Below are positions 1-8,483 of a stretch of 64,000 nt of DNA, one piece after another; the stretch's first letter is position 1, and each line of letters begins with the position of its first letter. The position numbers and the translations under genes are program-made. This stretch comes from an uncultured Eubacteriales bacterium (GTDB lineage: Bacteria; Bacillota; Clostridia; Oscillospirales; Oscillospiraceae), in NCBI GenBank assembly GCA_900549475.1, contig UROF01000009.1, positions 1 to 64,000 on the forward strand, in the 5' to 3' direction. Below the pieces are notes generated by a model that saw nothing but the letters and a program-made list of their open reading frames with translations, had not been told where the DNA came from and ran no database searches.

Positions 1-602
1 GTCTCCGCCCCCAGCATATCAAACAGGGCGTCGTACAGAGGCCGCAGGTAGGGGTCCACCTTGCTCTGAAGGTCACCGGGCAGGAAGCCCAGCCGCTCTC
101 CCGCCTCCACAGCGGGCCGGGTGAGGATGATACGGTTGACCTTCTTGTCCCGGAAGGCGGCCACCGCCGCCGCCACTGCCAGATAGGTCTTGCCGGTACC
201 GGCAGGGCCCACGCCGATGGTGACGGTATTCTTCAAAACGGAGTCCACATACCGTTTCTGGCCGATGGTCTTGGCCTTTACCGGGCGGCCCTTGGCGGTG
301 ATGCAGATCACGTCCTGGGTCAGCTCTCCCACCCGTTCCTCCTGGCCGCTGCGGGCCAGGCCAATGACGTAGCGGACGGTCTGCTCACCGATATTCTCTC
401 CCCGGCTGGAGAGAGTCAGCAGAGCGTTGATGGCTTTTACCGCCAGCATAGTGGCCTCCGCCTCACCGTTTACCCGCAGTTCCCCGTCCCGGTTGGTCAC
501 CACCACACCGAACTCCGCCTCAATCAGGCGGATATTTTCATCGAAGGAGCCAAAGATATTTACTGCCTGCTCCAGTCTCTCGATCTCTATCCTTTGTTCC
601 AT
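1..602 (-). CDS. phoH: PhoH-like ATPase (partial, runs off the left edge)
   Basis: About 200 N-terminal residues are visible; the C-terminus lies outside the window. The P-loop GPAGTGKT sits near residues 132-139 and is followed by ILTRPAVEAGERLGFLPGD, typical of the PhoH family of cytoplasmic P-loop NTPases linked to RNA metabolism and phosphate stress. The ATG at 600-602 lies 8 bases past the stop of yqfD. The order yqfC-yqfD-phoH is the conserved one in spore-forming Firmicutes, which supports the call and suggests co-transcription. The precise molecular role of PhoH is not well established. Confidence 0.93.
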   Translation of the reverse strand, partial: MEQRIEIERLEQAVNIFGSFDENIRLIEAEFGVVVTNRDGELRVNGEAEATMLAVKAINALLTLSSRGENIGEQTVRYVIGLARSGQEERVGELTQDVICITAKGRPVKAKTIGQKRYVDSVLKNTVTIGVGPAGTGKTYLAVAAAVAAFRDKKVNRIILTRPAVEAGERLGFLPGDLQSKVDPYLRPLYDALFDMLGAE

Positions 603-610
603 CTGCCATG

Positions 611-1795
611 CTACTCCTTTGGTATCTCAACAAACTTGCCGATCTGCTCCTCGCACTCAGCAGTCAGGGTCACCAGGAGGGTATCGCCCTCCACCCGGCT
701 GTTTATCTGCCGGCTGACAAGCTCACCGTCTCCCAGTAGGGCGTCCAGTTCCCGATCCAGGACCAGCGTCCCCAGGGTCTGGGCCTCCTCCTGGCTGCGC
801 CGGGTCTCTGTTAGGGTATATTCCTCCAGCGTCTCCGTCACTACGGTAATGGGCAAAACCAAGCCCCCCGGCAGCTCCCACTGATTCCAATGTATTATTT
901 TATCACAATTATCCTGGGAAATGCTACTGCCAAAATACAGGTTTACCCGATTTTTTCCCAACAAAACTGCCCGGCGCACGCTTTTTTCCCCGGTGTAGGT
1001 CTTTTCTGTTACCGTTAGGGGCACCCGGCATTGCAGAGTATACCAGGTCCGCCCATACACCTTGCCCATACCCCGGATATAGCGGTTTCCGCCGTAGCCG
1101 CTGTCCACCACGCCGGAGATCAGCAGCTGTCCTTCCTTGACCATCGTGCCCGGCAGAACCATTTTCTCTCCATCCCAGGGTTCAATGGTCGTCACCAGGG
1201 CATCTTTGGACGCCACCGTGTTGCCCGGCTGTTCCTTGTCGATGATCTCTGGGGCGTCCACCCGCTCCCGGACCTGAACATAGGCGCGGCTGCCCCGGAC
1301 ATTGATAGCGATATAGCTCAGTTCCGGCAGCTCCAGCAGCAGGTTGTTGCGCAGCTGGAAGGAGTTGACATCGTAACCAAAGGTCCCAAAGGCTACGCCG
1401 TACTTTTCCAGCGCCCGCAGGATCTCCTGATCCGGCACAGTCTCATTGCCCTCGATCTCAAAATCCCAGATAAAAAAGGAGCCCCACAGCAGCAACAGGG
1501 AACAGACCCCCAGGGTGATCCACAGGCCGTAACGGTACCGCATCCGCCCCAGAAAAAAAGGCGTTCCCCGCCAGCCCACCGGTGTCAGCTCACAGTCCAG
1601 CTTGGCGGTGAGCCGCCGCAGCCGCTTCCAGTCCCTCCATGTCAGAGTAAAGGTAAACGCCGCCGCCGACTCCCACTGGAGGTCCCAGAATGCAAGGCCA
1701 TATTCCCCGCACAGGTTCAGAACCCGCTCCGGGAAGCCGCTCTCCACCCGGGCCGTGACCTCCCCCTTCAGCAGGTTGATAATGTGTTTGACCAT
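611..1795 (-). CDS. yqfD: Sporulation protein YqfD
   Basis: The 394-residue protein has a soluble N-terminal part, one clear membrane segment at about residues 90-110, and a long extracytoplasmic C-terminal part, the architecture of YqfD. In Bacillus the family is made in the mother cell under sigma-E and is needed for normal sporulation. The DFEIEGNETVP segment right after the membrane span looks like the start of a POTRA/FtsQ-like fold and is conserved in the family. It begins one base after the stop of yqfC and is followed by phoH. Length is normal and I see no disruption. Confidence 0.93.
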   Translation of the reverse strand: MVKHIINLLKGEVTARVESGFPERVLNLCGEYGLAFWDLQWESAAAFTFTLTWRDWKRLRRLTAKLDCELTPVGWRGTPFFLGRMRYRYGLWITLGVCSLLLLWGSFFIWDFEIEGNETVPDQEILRALEKYGVAFGTFGYDVNSFQLRNNLLLELPELSYIAINVRGSRAYVQVRERVDAPEIIDKEQPGNTVASKDALVTTIEPWDGEKMVLPGTMVKEGQLLISGVVDSGYGGNRYIRGMGKVYGRTWYTLQCRVPLTVTEKTYTGEKSVRRAVLLGKNRVNLYFGSSISQDNCDKIIHWNQWELPGGLVLPITVVTETLEEYTLTETRRSQEEAQTLGTLVLDRELDALLGDGELVSRQINSRVEGDTLLVTLTAECEEQIGKFVEIPKE

Positions 1796-1796
1796 A

Positions 1797-2081
1797 TCAC
1801 TTCTCCCACTCCACCCGCTGTATCGTCCCCCGGATCCGCAGGGCGTCGCCGGTCATGCTCACCAGCTCCAGGCCGCTGCCGAACACCCGGATCACAATAC
1901 CCTCACAGTTGATGTCGATTTCTTCACCGCTGTAGGAGAGGATACCTCGGTGATTTTCCAGGTAAAAGTGGCCGCAGCCCACCACCTCCACATGGGGCGC
2001 TCCCGCCACCATATCCGCCGGCAGGTCGAATAATTCAGCCGCCCCTGCCAATACACTGTTTTCACGCTTCTTTTTTTCCAT
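1797..2081 (-). CDS. yqfC: Sporulation protein YqfC (YabP/YqfC family)
   Basis: A 94-residue protein of the YabP/YqfC family, recognisable from the central HFYLENHRGILSYSGEEI segment and the short beta-rich fold. I chose the ATG at 2081 (MEKKKRE) because a GAGGTGG ribosome site lies about 7 bases upstream; a GTG three codons earlier has no well-placed site. A CATAGATA element at 2100-2107 resembles a sigma-E -10 box, consistent with mother-cell expression, but I could not identify a convincing -35. It precedes yqfD with a one-base gap. Confidence 0.9.
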   Translation of the reverse strand: MEKKKRENSVLAGAAELFDLPADMVAGAPHVEVVGCGHFYLENHRGILSYSGEEIDINCEGIVIRVFGSGLELVSMTGDALRIRGTIQRVEWEK

Positions 2082-2137
2082 ACAAGCCACCTCACCCTAT
2101 ATCTATGCACAGGCCCCGGAAATTTTCCCGAAACCTA

Positions 2138-2166
2138 TTGACAACCGGGCTCAAGTGTATTATTGT
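2138..2166 (+). promoter_or_regulatory. Sigma-A promoter of the GntR/ABC operon
   Basis: TTGACA at 2138-2143 and TATTGT at 2161-2166 are separated by 17 bases. The -10 lies inside the palindromic operator that follows, so a bound repressor would block RNA polymerase. Confidence 0.75.
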
Positions 2167-2195
2167 ATTAAGCATCTAATACAATAATACACTTG
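2152..2195. promoter_or_regulatory. 19-bp perfect inverted repeat, probable GntR (YtrA-type) operator
   Basis: The left arm CAAGTGTATTATTGTATTA (2152-2170) and the right arm (2177-2195) are exact reverse complements around a 6-base spacer. The GTGTATTA...TAATACAC core resembles operators of YtrA-subfamily GntR repressors. It overlaps the -10 and the expected transcription start of the operon whose first gene is a YtrA-like GntR, so autorepression is the natural reading (inference). Confidence 0.8.
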
Positions 2196-2270
2196 CCGCC
2201 GCATCCTTCTTTTCTGCGGCAGCAGGCCAGGGCAGGGTCCTCCTGCCGGAAAAGAAAGAAGGAGGTTGCC

Positions 2271-2636
2271 ATGGAATGGAATTTCACCGGGAGCCGCCCC
2301 ATATGGCAGCAACTGGCTGAGCAGCTGACGCTGCGGATTTTGAAGGGTGAGTATCCTCCCGGCAGCCGTCTGCCGGCGGTGCGTGACATAGCCGGCCAGG
2401 CCGGGGTAAATCCCAACACCATGCAGCGGGCTATGGCTCAGCTGGAGCAGGACGGCCTGGCCATTGGCGGACGCACAGCGGGCCGCACGGTGACAGAGGA
2501 CATCGCCATTATCCAGGAAGCCCGGCGCAAGCGGGCCGGAGAGGCGGTAGCGGAGTGCCTGACGATTTTAGAGGAGCTGGGTTTCAGCCGGGAAGAAGCT
2601 GTGGCCCTGATCAAGGAGGAATTGCATCATGAGTGA
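2271..2636 (+). CDS. GntR-family transcriptional regulator (YtrA type)
   Basis: A 121-residue protein: an N-terminal winged helix with the GntR signature (IWQQLAEQLTLRILKGEYPPGSRLPAVRD, then VNPNTMQRA as recognition region) and a short helical C-terminal tail instead of a large ligand domain, as in the YtrA subfamily. The ATG at 2271 follows an AGGAGG site at 2260-2265; an earlier in-frame ATG at 2193 lies inside the operator and has no site. The stop overlaps the start of the ABC ATPase by 8 bases, so the proteins are translationally coupled. YtrA-type regulators usually control the ABC transporter they sit beside. Confidence 0.92.
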   Translation: MEWNFTGSRPIWQQLAEQLTLRILKGEYPPGSRLPAVRDIAGQAGVNPNTMQRAMAQLEQDGLAIGGRTAGRTVTEDIAIIQEARRKRAGEAVAECLTILEELGFSREEAVALIKEELHHE

Positions 2637-3354
2637 TTATTTAGTGACATGTGTCGGTCTTACCAAGCGGTACGGCCAGAAGGAAGCCCTCAGCAAGCTC
2701 AGTCTGCAGCTGGCGCCGGGGCGCATTATCGGGCTTCTGGGCCCCAACGGCAGCGGAAAGACCACCCTGATCAAACTGCTGTGCGGCCTGCTGCAGCCCA
2801 CCGAGGGTTCCATCACCGTAGACGGCAGTCCGGTAGGTCCCCACAGCAAATCCGTCATCAGCTATCTGCCGGACAAGATGTACTATGCCGACTGGATGCG
2901 GGTATCGGACCTGTTTGATCTCTTTTCAGATTTCTACGCCGACTTTGACCGGGAGCGTGCGGAAAACATGTGTCTGAGTCTGGGGATCGCTCCCAGCGAC
3001 CGGCTCAAAACCATGTCCAAGGGCACCAAGGAGAAGGTGCAGCTGCTGCTGGTGATGGCCCGGCGGGCCAAGCTGTATCTGCTGGATGAACCCATCGCCG
3101 GAGTGGACCCCGCCGCCCGGGAATTTATTCTCAACACCATTTTGACCAACTACGATGAGAACGCCTCGGTGCTCATCTCCACCCACCTGATCAGCGACGT
3201 GGAACCGGTACTGGATGAGGCTGTTTTTCTCCGGGAGGGCCAGGTAGTCCTCCACGACAACGCCGACGCCCTCCGCGAGCGGGAGGGCAAGAGCCTGGAT
3301 GCCCTGTTCCGGGATGTATTCCGGGCACAGATCTATGAGGGAGGTGCTTTCTGA
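2629..3354 (+). CDS. ABC transporter ATP-binding protein
   Basis: A 241-residue ATPase with Walker A GPNGSGKT near residues 39-46, Walker B LYLLDEP, and the H-loop STHL. The signature motif is MSKGTKEK rather than LSGGQ, a variant common in the YtrB/BcrA-like exporter group. With the adjoining permease it should form a two-gene ABC exporter at the membrane; the substrate cannot be read from sequence, though related systems respond to cell-envelope antibiotics. The gene overlaps gntR by 8 bases and the permease by one base. Confidence 0.93.
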   Translation: MSDYLVTCVGLTKRYGQKEALSKLSLQLAPGRIIGLLGPNGSGKTTLIKLLCGLLQPTEGSITVDGSPVGPHSKSVISYLPDKMYYADWMRVSDLFDLFSDFYADFDRERAENMCLSLGIAPSDRLKTMSKGTKEKVQLLLVMARRAKLYLLDEPIAGVDPAAREFILNTILTNYDENASVLISTHLISDVEPVLDEAVFLREGQVVLHDNADALREREGKSLDALFRDVFRAQIYEGGAF

Positions 3355-4250
3355 TGCTGGGAAAGCTTCTGAAATATGATTTTCGTTCCATGGGCAAGCA
3401 ATTTGCCTATGTATGGCCTGCGGTGCTGGTGCTGGCTCTGGTAAACCGTTTCACACTGGGCAGCGCCCTCTATCAGGGCAGCTCCGATATAGGGGTCCCC
3501 GGGCAGCTGGCTCTGGTAAACCGTTTCACGCTGGGCAATACCCTCTATCAGGTCAGCTCTGATATAGGGGTCCCCGGGCAGTTGGCCTCCGGACTGATAT
3601 TTTTCCTCTACTGGGCTATCATCATGGCCATGATGGTTCTGACCCTGGTGTTTGTGATCCAGCGGTTTTTCAAGGGTCTCCTGGGAGATGAGGGGTACCT
3701 GATGCACACTCTGCCGGTAAAGCCCTGGCAGCTGATCTTCTCCAAGCTGATCTGTAGCATCGTTACTTTCATTGTCAGTGTTTTGGTAGGGCTGCTGTCC
3801 ATCTTTATCGTCATTCCCTTTTCCACCACCGACATGCTGAACTTCTGGCCCCTCCTGTTCACGGCGCTGTCCTCCCAGGGCATCAACGGCATCCTGGCCC
3901 CCCTGGAGATCCTGCTCCTTCTCCTGGTCTCTCTGGCCCAGTGCTGCCTGCACCTGTACCTGGCTATGGCCATCGGCCACCTGTTCAATAAGAACCGCAT
4001 CCTGATGAGCATCGTGGCATTTCTGGCCATCAACTTCGTGGTAAGCCTGATCTTCTCCTCCGCCACATTCTCCTTTTTCTCCCTGGTAGGGGAACAGATC
4101 ACGGAACTGCTCTACGACCGGATGCAGATATCTGTCTGGGGCATGTTTCACATGGCCGTGGGACTGTTGATCCTGGGCAGCGCCGCCGCCGCGGGCGTCT
4201 ACTTCTTTTTCACAGAGCGTATCCTGCACCGCCGTTTGAACCTGGAGTAA
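3354..4250 (+). CDS. ABC transporter permease with an internal 25-residue duplication
   Basis: A 298-residue membrane protein with about six hydrophobic segments, paired with the preceding ATPase (start overlaps its stop by one base). It resembles the ABC-2 type permeases found with YtrA/YtrB-like systems, which contain a LMHTLPVKPWQLIFSK-type cytoplasmic segment. Between the first membrane helix and the second (about residues 27-76) a 25-residue unit is present twice in tandem, which would enlarge the first extracellular loop. Substrate unknown. Confidence 0.88.
   Translation: MLGKLLKYDFRSMGKQFAYVWPAVLVLALVNRFTLGSALYQGSSDIGVPGQLALVNRFTLGNTLYQVSSDIGVPGQLASGLIFFLYWAIIMAMMVLTLVFVIQRFFKGLLGDEGYLMHTLPVKPWQLIFSKLICSIVTFIVSVLVGLLSIFIVIPFSTTDMLNFWPLLFTALSSQGINGILAPLEILLLLLVSLAQCCLHLYLAMAIGHLFNKNRILMSIVAFLAINFVVSLIFSSATFSFFSLVGEQITELLYDRMQISVWGMFHMAVGLLILGSAAAAGVYFFFTERILHRRLNLE
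3432..3581 (+). repeat. 75-bp in-frame tandem duplication inside the ABC permease
   Basis: Copy 1 is 3432-3506 and copy 2 is 3507-3581, differing at about eight bases. Both encode variants of LALVNRFTLG...YQ.SSDIGVPGQ. The unit keeps the reading frame, so the protein simply gains a repeat of its loop. Confidence 0.9.
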
Positions 4251-4301
4251 GGGTCTCTTTTCCATCGTCAGGCCATCAGACAATATACAGCAAAAAAACC
4301 A

Positions 4302-4331
4302 CCGGGGGACAAGGCATACCTTGTCCCCCGG
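4302..4331 (-). terminator. Strong hairpin with its T-tract on the minus strand
   Basis: CCGGGGGACAAGG pairs perfectly with its complement around a 4-base loop. On the plus strand no T-run follows, but the A-run at 4293-4299 gives a T-tract when read on the minus strand. It could still end the ABC operon transcript on the plus strand less efficiently. Confidence 0.55.
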
Positions 4332-4358
4332 CCGCATATGCTTCAGCGGTGATGTGAA

Positions 4359-5261
4359 TTGAAACGATGGCTTCTGATCTTATGTGCACTAGGCTATGCC
4401 GCTCTGCTGGTGGCCCGGCCTCAGGATGCCTCCGCTGCCGTGGCGGAGGCTCTGAACCTCTGTCTGACCCGGGTGATCCCCTCTCTGTTTCCCTTCCTGG
4501 CAGTGACGGCCCTCTTGCTGCGGCTGGGTATGGCCAGCTGGTTCCAGGGGATTTTTGCGCCCATTATGCGGCCCCTGACAGGCCTGCCAGGGGTGTGTGC
4601 CGCCCCGCTGCTGGCGGGACTGTTGGGCGGGTATCCCGCCGGAGCCCGCGCCGCTGCCGGGCTCTATGAAGATGGCCTCATTACCCGCCGGGAAGCGGAG
4701 CTGCTGCTGGGCTTTTGCAACAACTGCGGCTGCGCCTTCCTCTACTCCTTCATCGGTGCGGGGATGCTGGGGGACCCCCGGGCGGGACTGTGGCTGATCC
4801 TGATCCACGCTCTCTCCGCCCTGCTTACCGGCGCTGTCCTCTGCCGGCTGGGGAGGGATCGGGGCCACCCGTCTCTGCCCTGTTCCATGCCCAGCCAGCC
4901 GCTCACGCTATCCTCTGCGCTCTCTGCCTCTGTCCGCAGCTCCGCTGGCGCCATGGCCAATATCTGCGCCTTCGTGGTGCTCTTCCGTACAGGAGCCGAC
5001 CTGCTGCCGGTGGGGCTGCCCGCCTGGACACTGGGCGCGCTGGAGCTGGTATCCGGGGCCTCGGCTTTAAAGCCGGGAGCAGCAGGATTTATTTCTGCTG
5101 CGGTGATCACCGCCTGGGGCGGGCTGTGCGTCCACTGTCAGACGCTGTCGGTCATTGGGGATCTCTCCTCCCGCTGGCACTGGGCAGGGAAGGCGCTGCA
5201 GGCACTCTTCTCGCTGTTTCTGGCACTGACGGTATCCTGCCTTCTGTATGGAATTTTCTGA
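4359..5261 (+). CDS. ylbJ: Sporulation integral membrane protein YlbJ-like
   Basis: A 300-residue polytopic membrane protein with the YlbJ/nucleoside-recognition hallmarks: VIPSLFPFLAVTALL near residue 39, LGGYPAGAR at about 89-97 and FCNNCGCAF at about 119-127. YlbJ acts in the spore-forming mother cell and is needed for spore cortex formation in Bacillus. At 300 residues it is shorter than Bacillus YlbJ (about 400). The start is a TTG at 4359; no ATG exists nearby in frame and the ribosome site is weak, so the exact start is uncertain. A good terminator follows. Confidence 0.85.
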   Translation: MKRWLLILCALGYAALLVARPQDASAAVAEALNLCLTRVIPSLFPFLAVTALLLRLGMASWFQGIFAPIMRPLTGLPGVCAAPLLAGLLGGYPAGARAAAGLYEDGLITRREAELLLGFCNNCGCAFLYSFIGAGMLGDPRAGLWLILIHALSALLTGAVLCRLGRDRGHPSLPCSMPSQPLTLSSALSASVRSSAGAMANICAFVVLFRTGADLLPVGLPAWTLGALELVSGASALKPGAAGFISAAVITAWGGLCVHCQTLSVIGDLSSRWHWAGKALQALFSLFLALTVSCLLYGIF

Positions 5262-5276
5262 TGCTCTGCTCAAACC

Positions 5277-5320
5277 ATGACGGTTTGCCGGAATACCGGC
5301 AGACCGTCATAGTCTTATTT
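5277..5320 (+). terminator. Rho-independent terminator after ylbJ
   Basis: A 15-bp stem (5277-5291 with 5296-5310, one G-T pair) around AATA is followed by AGTCTTATTT. Confidence 0.75.
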
Positions 5321-5439
5321 CCCGTAATAGATCAGCATACTCAGCTGGTTCTCTTTCTCCTCCGGATCGCCGGTTTTCCGCCAGCGGAGGGGGCAGGTGT
5401 TCTCCGCCACAAGATTGGCAACGGCCATATGCCCTTCTG

Positions 5440-5469
5440 TTGACAATATATCGGGGGCAATAGTACAAT
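5440..5469 (+). promoter_or_regulatory. Sigma-A promoter of the LysE-family gene
   Basis: TTGACA at 5440-5445 and TACAAT at 5464-5469, spacing 18. The 273-base gap from 5262 to 5534 otherwise holds only the ylbJ terminator. Confidence 0.7.
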
Positions 5470-5534
5470 ATATAAAATTCGATATATTGCCTGGATTTCC
5501 AATGTTTTATCCCATGTGAAAGGGGCTGTCAACT

Positions 5535-6119
5535 ATGTTTCCCTGGGTATCTTTCCTCACCTACGCTGTGATCACCACAGCTACGCCGGGTCCCAACACA
5601 CTGATGTCCATGTCCAATGCCGGACGCAAAGGGTTCCGCCGGGCACTTCCCTTCAACTTTGGGATCTGGACAGGCTTCTCCGTGGTCATGATCCTGTGTG
5701 CTGTTTTCTGCGGTACGCTCTCCGCTCTCATTCCCCGGATCAGGCTGCCCATGACAATAGCCGGTGCCCTCTATATGCTGTATCTGGCATGGAACATCTT
5801 TCGCAGGTCCGGTTCTATGGAGGCACAAGGGAACAAGTCCGGTTTTCTGGGGGGACTGGCCCTGCAGTTCGTCAACCCTAAAATTTACCTCTACGGGATT
5901 CTGTCCATGGAGGTATATATTCTGCCCTACTATCAAAATCAGCCTCTCACGCTGCTGGGCTTTGCTTTGCTCCTGGCACTGATCGGTTTTATCTTCACAC
6001 TGTGCTGGGCCGCCTTCGGCTCAGTGTTCCGGCGTGTATTCTCTCACCACGGCCGTATCGTCAATACCATTATGGCACTGCTTCTGGTCTACTGTGCCAT
6101 CTCCCTGTTTCTGACCTGA
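5535..6119 (+). CDS. LysE/RhtB-family amino-acid exporter
   Basis: A 194-residue protein with about six membrane segments. The N-terminal TATPGPNTLMSMSNAGRKG is the LysE/RhtB signature, and FVNPKIYLYGI later in the protein is also typical. Family members export amino acids or related compounds; the substrate here is unknown. The ATG at 5535 follows an AAAGGGG site at 5519-5525. It appears monocistronic, with its own promoter upstream and a strong bidirectional terminator downstream. Confidence 0.9.
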   Translation: MFPWVSFLTYAVITTATPGPNTLMSMSNAGRKGFRRALPFNFGIWTGFSVVMILCAVFCGTLSALIPRIRLPMTIAGALYMLYLAWNIFRRSGSMEAQGNKSGFLGGLALQFVNPKIYLYGILSMEVYILPYYQNQPLTLLGFALLLALIGFIFTLCWAAFGSVFRRVFSHHGRIVNTIMALLLVYCAISLFLT

Positions 6120-6138
6120 CAAAGGGGTACTTTTCCCC

Positions 6139-6183
6139 GCATAAAAAGTCCGTCCGGCTATTTGCCGGACGGACTTTTTATGC
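6139..6183. terminator. Bidirectional terminator between lysE-like gene and the nucleoside transporter
   Basis: A perfect 20-bp stem (6139-6158 with 6164-6183) carries A5 on one side and T5 on the other, so it works on both strands for the two converging genes. Confidence 0.9.
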
Positions 6184-6207
6184 GTGTGATGCAGCTGCGG
6201 CAAGACC

Positions 6208-7239
6208 TTACCGCTGGCCCTTGTCGTAAGGAATACCTTCCGCCTTGGGCGCTCTGGACTTCTTGGAGGTAAAGGCCAGAACGATCAGAGTGATGAGGTA
6301 AGGCAGCATACGGTAGAAGTGGGGGCTGACGCCGATCTGTGCCAGCATGAACACGCCGTCGCCATTGATATCGATGCTGGAGTAGGCAGCAGCGATACAC
6401 TTGAACAGGCCAAAGAGCAGGGATGCACCGGCAATATTCAAAGGCTTCCAGTTACCGAAGATCATAACGGCCAGGGCCAGGAAGCCAAAGCCCGCCACGT
6501 CGCCGGTAGCAGCGCAGTTAGCGGTGGTCAGGGCGTATACAAAGCCGCCCATACCTGCCAGGGCACCGGAAATCGTGGTACCAATGTAGCGCATTTTGTA
6601 CACGTTGATACCCAGGGAATCCGCCGCCTGAGGATTCTCACCGCAGGAGCGCAGCCGCAGACCGAAACGGGTCTTATAGAGGATGATGGACAAAATCACA
6701 AAGAGCAGGATACAGATGTAGGTGGCGAGATACACCTTGTCGATGAAGGTGGAGCCCAGAAAGCCCATCTCGTCATTGCGTCCGTAACCGAAGAGGCTCT
6801 TCTTGATCATGAACCAGCTGGCAGCGTCACCGGTGTACATCTGCAGGGTGTTCTGGTTGGCAATGATCCGGATGAGGAAGAGGACCAGGGCGGGAGCCAT
6901 CAGGTTCAGGGCAGTACCGCCGATGGTCTGGTCCGCTTTTAGGTTCACAGACGCAAAGGAGAGCAACAGGGAGAAGATGGCGCCCATAATAGCCGCCACC
7001 AGCATGGCCAGCAGCTCAAAGCCCTGGAGTGCCACCCAGTCGCCAGCCGCTTTGGCGGCGTCAAAGGTACCCGCCTGCTGGGTCAGGTTCACGAACAGCA
7101 CGCCTACGAAAGCGCCGAAGATCATAATACCTTCCAGAGCCAGGTTGATGATACCGCTGCGCTCCGCGTAAACACCGGCGAGGGCCACGATCATCAGGGG
7201 GATGGCGTAAATCAAAGTCTGCTGAATGAGGAACGTCAT
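6208..7239 (-). CDS. nupQ: Nucleoside ABC transporter permease (NupQ/YufQ-like)
   Basis: A 343-residue polytopic membrane protein of the BPD_transp_2 (RbsC/LivM-like) superfamily. The N-terminal YAIPLMIVALAGVYAERSG and IINLALEGIMIFGAF segment is typical of the second permease of BmpA-type nucleoside importers. It is the last gene of bmpA-nupO-nupP-nupQ and overlaps nupP by 4 bases (ATGA). The complex sits in the cytoplasmic membrane and should take up purine and possibly other nucleosides, feeding the neighbouring deoD and deoC. A bidirectional terminator lies just downstream. Confidence 0.92.
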   Translation of the reverse strand: MTFLIQQTLIYAIPLMIVALAGVYAERSGIINLALEGIMIFGAFVGVLFVNLTQQAGTFDAAKAAGDWVALQGFELLAMLVAAIMGAIFSLLLSFASVNLKADQTIGGTALNLMAPALVLFLIRIIANQNTLQMYTGDAASWFMIKKSLFGYGRNDEMGFLGSTFIDKVYLATYICILLFVILSIILYKTRFGLRLRSCGENPQAADSLGINVYKMRYIGTTISGALAGMGGFVYALTTANCAATGDVAGFGFLALAVMIFGNWKPLNIAGASLLFGLFKCIAAAYSSIDINGDGVFMLAQIGVSPHFYRMLPYLITLIVLAFTSKKSRAPKAEGIPYDKGQR

Positions 7240-8483
7240 GCGCTCTCGCCTCCTTTCTCCGCCGGTGCGGCATCGGTCGTACCGGCAGACCGCTTTCCGT
7301 CAGACGTCTTGGGTGCCTTATTCCGCTTTCCCCGTTTGGTAAGCATCATCTTGATCACCAGAGAGAAGGCGCTGAGGTAAACGATCACAGAGATAATAAC
7401 GTCCGTGATGTACTCGTTGTAGGCCGTCAGGTTGGTCAGCTGCAGGCCCACGATATCCAGCATGGACATGAAGCACCCGGTAAAGATCACGCCGATGGGA
7501 TGGTTCACTGCCAGCAGCGCCACAGGGATACCATTGAAGCCGGTGGCGGGCAGGGACTGGTAGGTGGCCCAGAAGAACTCCGTATTGCCGGAGAGGTAAT
7601 ACAGGGCCGCCGCCATTCCGGAGAGGCAGCCGGCAATGGCCATGGAGAGGACGATGTTGCGCTTATCGTTGATACCCGCATACCGTGCGGCATGGCGATT
7701 GCTGCCGCAGGCCTTGAGCTCATAGCCCAAAGTGGTCTTGGTCATCAGGACATACACCAATATGGCCATGACAATGGCGATCAGAATACCGCCGTTGACC
7801 TGGGAATTGGGGAAGATGGCGTCAAGGCCCAGCTTGGAGGTGGCCACGCCGTTATAGGAGGTCTTGTAAATATAAGCGCTCTTGGTGTTCTCCACCATAT
7901 TGCGGTATTGGCTGCCGTCAAACACCCAGGTGACCAGGTTGGCGGCGATCCAGTTGGTCATGATGCAGGCCAGCACCTCATTGATATTGAGGAAGGCCTT
8001 GAGGAGTCCGGGAATAGCGCCCCAGATAGCGCCCGCCAGGGCGCCGCCCAGGAAGGCCAGCAGCCACACCAGGCCTGCCGGCACCGTCTCTGTGGGGATG
8101 CTCAGAGCGATGATCAGGGAGGCCGCCGTACCCATCAGATACTGGCCGGGGGCACCGATGTTGAAAAGGCCGGTCTTGAAGGCCACTGCCACAGAAAGTC
8201 CGGTCATGATCAGCGGGGTTGCCCGGAAGAGCATATTACCGATGGAAGTGGGATTAAAGCCCCAGGTCAGTGCTCCGGAGGAGCTGCGTCCGGTACTGAA
8301 AATACCACCGAACACCAGCCGGATGCCATCCCATACACTGGACAATCCCAGTTCGCTGTTGAAAAGGCCCATGATAAGGATCAGAAGGCTTCCCACCAGC
8401 ATACCGATCACAATAGAAATAACAGATGCCAGAACGGACCGAGTCCCTTCCCGCTCCATCAGGTTGGATCTGCGCTGCTTCAT
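7236..8483 (-). CDS. nupP: Nucleoside ABC transporter permease (NupP/YufP-like)
   Basis: A 415-residue permease with about ten membrane segments and a polar, Lys-rich C-terminal tail. The N-terminal half (TSIGNMLFRATPLIMTGLSV, then FKTGLFNIGAPGQY) is the signature of the first permease of BmpA-type importers. Its start overlaps the stop of nupO by 4 bases and its stop overlaps the start of nupQ, so the three are translationally coupled. It pairs with NupQ to form the membrane channel. Confidence 0.92.
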   Translation of the reverse strand: MKQRRSNLMEREGTRSVLASVISIVIGMLVGSLLILIMGLFNSELGLSSVWDGIRLVFGGIFSTGRSSSGALTWGFNPTSIGNMLFRATPLIMTGLSVAVAFKTGLFNIGAPGQYLMGTAASLIIALSIPTETVPAGLVWLLAFLGGALAGAIWGAIPGLLKAFLNINEVLACIMTNWIAANLVTWVFDGSQYRNMVENTKSAYIYKTSYNGVATSKLGLDAIFPNSQVNGGILIAIVMAILVYVLMTKTTLGYELKACGSNRHAARYAGINDKRNIVLSMAIAGCLSGMAAALYYLSGNTEFFWATYQSLPATGFNGIPVALLAVNHPIGVIFTGCFMSMLDIVGLQLTNLTAYNEYITDVIISVIVYLSAFSLVIKMMLTKRGKRNKAPKTSDGKRSAGTTDAAPAEKGGESA

